Source: Desulfobacterales bacterium
GTDB lineage: Bacteria > Desulfobacterota > Desulfobacteria > Desulfobacterales > C00003060
Direction of reading: 5' to 3'
Assembly (NCBI GenBank): GCA_030613145.1
Contig: JAUWMM010000048.1
Coordinates: forward strand, 1 to 9,090
Length of the DNA: 9,090 nucleotides
Positions 6,038-9,090 of the stretch are shown here, in pieces; the stretch's first letter is position 1, and each line of letters opens with the position of its first letter. The position numbers and the translations under genes were made by a program. The notes under the pieces are model-generated. The model did no database searches. It saw only the letters and a program-made list of their open reading frames with translations, and had not been told where the DNA came from.

Positions 6038-7915
6038 CTAAATCTTTTTCGGCCTGATCTTTTTGCAAAACTGTATACACACCCCGCAGCCGATGCACAC
6101 GTTGTCATTAATTATCATGGTTGTCTTGGCATCGGGCGCCGTGTTTTTGTAAAGGGCCGGGCATCCAAAGGTGTCAATGCATTCCGTGCAATCAGTATTA
6201 CACTCCGGACCTACCACAAAACCCCGCTTTTTCTTCTTTCCGAGCATCCTTGCCTCATACAGAGGGCATGGGGACTTAGCTACTATAACCGACAGCAGGT
6301 TTGACTCAAGGGCTTCCTTGACAGCCGCCTTGGTCTTGTCCAGATTGAGCGGGTTGACGACTGAAATCTGCTCCACTCCACATCCCCTGGCGATTGCCTC
6401 GATGGAAATATATGGCTTATCCCAACCGGGCGGGGTGATTTCTATGCCGGGGTGAGGCTGGTGGCCTGTCATGGCCGTTGTACCGTTATCAAGTATCACC
6501 AATATAAAATTGTGCCTGTTGTGAACAGCATTGATCAAGCCAGTGATGCCGGAGTGAAAAAATGTGGAATCACCAATAAAGGCAATAACTTTCTTGTCCG
6601 TTACCCTGGAGATGCCGGCCGCCAATGTTATACTCGCACCCATACAAATGAATATATCAGCCGCCTGCAGTGGTGGCAGGAACCCAAGGGTGTAACAGCC
6701 AATGTCCGTTGGAAACACTGCTTCGGTTTGGGTTTCTCTAAGGACACTGGTTACAGCATAATAAGTGGCCCGGTGGGGGCAACCCGCACATAGATTTGGA
6801 GGCCTCATGGGGACCTGGACAGCCTCTGTGTCTTCCTTGATGTCAACCGGCCTTGGAGGCGTGTAGTCCAGCTGGAAGAATCTTGCGATCACCTCCCGCA
6901 CCATGCCGGGATCAAATTCATAAAGCCGTGAGAACAATTCGGGATCTTTTCCCGCAATAGGTATGACAATGCCGATAGTCTGGGCCGTCACCTTGAGGTT
7001 GTCCTGAAGAAAGGGCTCCAGTTCTTCTACAACCAGGATCTTGTCGACTGATCCGATAAATTCTGCTGCCGGTTTCTCTGGAAACGGGTAAGTAAAACCG
7101 AGCTTAAATATCTTCACGCGGTCCTTGATACCGAGATCTTTGATGGCATCAACCACATAGTTATAAGCAATCCCAGAGGTGCCAATGCCCCATCTACCTG
7201 TGCCGGTGACGGTGTTAAACGGAGACCTGCACGCCATGTTTCTCGCCTTTTCGCCTTGCGAGATAAGCACTCTGTGGCGCACACGTGCGTTGGCGGGCAC
7301 CGGAACAAAGCGAGAACTCTCCTTTTCAAAAGCTCCCCTTGTTTTAGAAGATTCCAGGGGGCCGGTCGTTACAATGCTGCGACAGTGGCTCAGGCGTGTG
7401 GTGGTTCTGAGGAGTACAGGGAGTTCCAGGGCCTCGGAGATCCCGAAGGCTGCTTCGGTCATCTCCTTTGCCTCCTGAGCTGATGCGGGCTCGAGCATGG
7501 GAAGATTGGATAATCTTGCGTACATGCGATTGTCCTGTTCATTCTGGCTTGAAAAAATAGCAGGATCATCGGCAGTGACAATCACCATGCCACCGCGCAC
7601 ACCCACATAGGCCAGCGTCATCAGGGGGTCAGCGGCAACGTTGAGGCCCACATGTTTCATGCTGCACATTGCCCGAACACCGGACACAGCAGCGCCCGCG
7701 GCCGCCTCCAAGGCTACCTTTTCATTGATGGAATACTCAAAATAGAGTTCTGACTCAGCGGCTATCCGAAAAAAGTTGTCTCCTATTTCAGATGCCGGCG
7801 TGCCGGGATAGGTTGTGGCAAATGCCACCCCTGCCTCCATGGCACCCCTAACAATAGCTTCGTTTCCCAAAAGGAGAAGTTTCTTGTCTACTTCTTGGGT
7901 TAACAGCGGATGCAT
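6038..7915 (-). CDS. iorA: indolepyruvate:ferredoxin oxidoreductase, alpha subunit
   Basis: This is the large catalytic subunit, binding thiamine pyrophosphate and iron-sulfur clusters, for oxidative decarboxylation of aryl-pyruvates from Trp, Phe and Tyr; it may run in reverse when ferredoxin is highly reduced. The 625 residues fit the family. The order is an N-terminal pyrimidine-binding domain (GNEAIVRGAMEAGV, TTYPGTPASEI), a central transketolase-C-like domain, the CAGCPHR motif (C376, C379), the TPP-binding domain with GDS (448-450) and DN (476-477), and a C-terminal ferredoxin-like domain. The eight cluster cysteines are C572, C576, C579, C585 and C607, C610, C613, C617; the residue after C617 is Lys rather than the usual Pro. 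GGAGGGG (7921-7927) lies seven to eight bases before the ATG, fixing the start. It lies 80 bases after the upstream kinase gene on the same strand; no convincing promoter is visible in that gap. Confidence 0.95.
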   Translation of the reverse strand: MHPLLTQEVDKKLLLLGNEAIVRGAMEAGVAFATTYPGTPASEIGDNFFRIAAESELYFEYSINEKVALEAAAGAAVSGVRAMCSMKHVGLNVAADPLMTLAYVGVRGGMVIVTADDPAIFSSQNEQDNRMYARLSNLPMLEPASAQEAKEMTEAAFGISEALELPVLLRTTTRLSHCRSIVTTGPLESSKTRGAFEKESSRFVPVPANARVRHRVLISQGEKARNMACRSPFNTVTGTGRWGIGTSGIAYNYVVDAIKDLGIKDRVKIFKLGFTYPFPEKPAAEFIGSVDKILVVEELEPFLQDNLKVTAQTIGIVIPIAGKDPELFSRLYEFDPGMVREVIARFFQLDYTPPRPVDIKEDTEAVQVPMRPPNLCAGCPHRATYYAVTSVLRETQTEAVFPTDIGCYTLGFLPPLQAADIFICMGASITLAAGISRVTDKKVIAFIGDSTFFHSGITGLINAVHNRHNFILVILDNGTTAMTGHQPHPGIEITPPGWDKPYISIEAIARGCGVEQISVVNPLNLDKTKAAVKEALESNLLSVIVAKSPCPLYEARMLGKKKKRGFVVGPECNTDCTECIDTFGCPALYKNTAPDAKTTMIINDNVCIGCGVCIQFCKKIRPKKI

Positions 7916-7995
7916 GGTAACCCCTCCATATTCATTTAAATCGCCAAGGCTTGCGAGTTTTCGCTTATGGCAAAAACGTGAATCCGATAGACGTC

Positions 7996-9090
7996 TTAAG
8001 ATTGGGAGGTTTTAGGCAAGGTAAAATAGAAAGCTGCACCCTTTCCTTTTTCAGACTCCACCCAGACCCTTCCACCGTGGTTGGTCACAATCCTCTCAAC
8101 AATTGCGAGCCCCAGACCTGTTCCTTCGTCATCTTGTATTTCTTTTAACCGGTGGAACTTCTCAAATATTTCCCTGTTATATTTCGGATCAATCCCGATG
8201 CCATTATCCTTTACGTAAAACTGGTCAAAGTCCCCACTGTCTTCGTATCCGATCTCGATCATAGGGGCCTTGGTATCCCCCAAAAACTTGATGGCATTTA
8301 CAAGCAGGTTTTGAAAGACCTGAAAGGTCCTGTCTCTATCACAGTAGATGGAGGGAAGGTTGTCCGCTACAACAAGCTCTATCCTTTTTCCCTTCAATCT
8401 GGCCTGTAGGTCTGAGATTACGTCTTCTACAATGTCAAAAGAGGGAATATTCTCAAGAGTAGACACCACCCGGCCGAGCGTTGACAATGCCAAGATGTCA
8501 GAGACCAATACTTCCATTCGGTGGGCGCTGGCCTCGATCCGCTCCAGGCACGTCCGGCCTTTCTCATCCAAGTCATCGTAGTAGTTCTCGAGCAGGATCG
8601 AGGAAAATCCCAGGATGTAGACAAGTGGGGTCTTCAAATCATGGGAGGTAACATGGGCAAAGTGCTTAAGCTCCTCATTTATCTTTCTGAGGTCTTCCTC
8701 TGCCCGCTCACGATCGGCTATCTCTTTTTTTAGAAGTATGTTCGCTTTTGAAAGGTCGGAAGTTCGTTCCTCAACCCGTTTTTCTAACTGCTCGTGAGCT
8801 TTTTTAAGCGCCTCCTCCGCCCGTTTGCGAGCGGTGATTTCTACAACGTTTCCTAATATGGCAGGCATTCCGTCATACTCTGTTCGGCTGTTTCTCCTCT
8901 TAATCCATATGGTCTTACCCTCTTTTGTCAGACCTCTCGCCTCGTATTGCGATGGGGCTTCTTCTCCCTTGAGCCTCTTCATCCTTATTTCGTCTGTCAT
9001 GGCCCTATCCTGAGGATGGACCAGCCTCCACGATTCCGAACCTATCAGTTCGTCTCTTGAATACCCGTAAATCTCGGCAAACCTATTATT
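7996..9090 (-). CDS. PAS-domain sensor histidine kinase, 5' end outside the window
   Basis: This is a soluble-looking sensor kinase fragment of 364 codons. The frame stays open through the right edge, and the 30 residues before the ATG at 9000 (NNRFAEIYGYSRDELIG onward) clearly belong to a PAS domain that ends near fragment residue 92 (ITARKRAEE), so the ATG at 9000 is not the real start. A charged coiled coil (about 85-140) leads to the HisKA H-box SHDLKTP with His150. The ATPase domain shows the N-box N261-LLV-N265, G1 D295-NGIGID and G2 GTGLGL (323-328), and the protein ends soon after at LPKTSQS. No membrane segment or receiver domain is visible in this part; more PAS, GAF or membrane domains may lie upstream. 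The SHDLKTPL type resembles the phytochrome-like PAS kinases. The signal and the partner regulator are unknown. It lies just upstream of iorA on the same strand. Confidence 0.93.
   Translation of the reverse strand, partial: NNRFAEIYGYSRDELIGSESWRLVHPQDRAMTDEIRMKRLKGEEAPSQYEARGLTKEGKTIWIKRRNSRTEYDGMPAILGNVVEITARKRAEEALKKAHEQLEKRVEERTSDLSKANILLKKEIADRERAEEDLRKINEELKHFAHVTSHDLKTPLVYILGFSSILLENYYDDLDEKGRTCLERIEASAHRMEVLVSDILALSTLGRVVSTLENIPSFDIVEDVISDLQARLKGKRIELVVADNLPSIYCDRDRTFQVFQNLLVNAIKFLGDTKAPMIEIGYEDSGDFDQFYVKDNGIGIDPKYNREIFEKFHRLKEIQDDEGTGLGLAIVERIVTNHGGRVWVESEKGKGAAFYFTLPKTSQS

Noticed and set aside
5791..6108. 105-codon minus-strand frame covering the iorA-iorB gap
   Set aside because: It overlaps the ends of both subunit genes in another frame, lacks a ribosome-binding site, and its Ser/Arg/Ala-rich product resembles translated structured repeat rather than a protein.
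5765..6304. 179-codon plus-strand frame over iorB and iorA
   Set aside because: It is antisense to two well-identified genes and shows no domain or start signal.
7916..7995. Sigma70 promoter for iorA
   Set aside because: No pair of -35 and -10 boxes at 16-18 base spacing was convincing on the minus strand.
8998..9000. ATG at 9000 as the start of the right-hand kinase
   Set aside because: The codons beyond it to 9090 encode clear PAS-domain sequence in the same frame; the ATG is in the middle of that domain.

Overview
This window reads like ordinary chromosome from an anaerobic bacterium, most plausibly a Desulfobacterota (deltaproteobacterial) lineage. That guess rests on an indolepyruvate:ferredoxin oxidoreductase pair (iorA, iorB), a Mn-dependent family II pyrophosphatase, and large multi-domain histidine kinases including a 7TM-GAF type common in that group. 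There are no rRNA, tRNA or species-specific markers, so the lineage is inference. Base composition is balanced and looks uniform across the genes.

Layout: two gene blocks converge at about 3.3-3.5 kb. On the plus strand, bases 1-2217 are the 3' part of a membrane sensor histidine kinase whose start lies outside the window. It is followed by a textbook sigma70-type promoter (2316-2344), the pyrophosphatase ppaC (2414-3313) and a strong intrinsic terminator (3339-3371). On the minus strand, reading right to left, come a PAS-domain histidine kinase cut by the right edge (9090-7996), iorA (7915-6038), a structured 141-base gap, iorB (5896-5312) and lepA (5315-3519). iorB and lepA overlap by four bases (GTGA), so lepA is probably translated as the tail of the ior operon.

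The most unusual item is a 145-bp foldback element (3376-3520) wedged between the ppaC terminator and the lepA stop codon. It has 19-bp inverted ends, a near-continuous hairpin centred on one dyad, and a 4-bp AGTC direct repeat on each side, which is what a small non-autonomous transposable element (MITE-like) looks like. Its right edge supplies two bases of the lepA stop codon. Removing it in silico restores a TAA in place of the present TAG with no change to the protein.

Function: IorAB oxidatively decarboxylates aryl-pyruvates (from aromatic amino acids) to aryl-acetyl-CoA, reducing ferredoxin. PpaC removes pyrophosphate made by biosynthetic and CoA-ligase reactions. LepA is the ribosome-associated GTPase EF4. 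The two kinases are sensors without a partner response regulator in the window. I see no defence system, CRISPR array, phage or full insertion sequence here.
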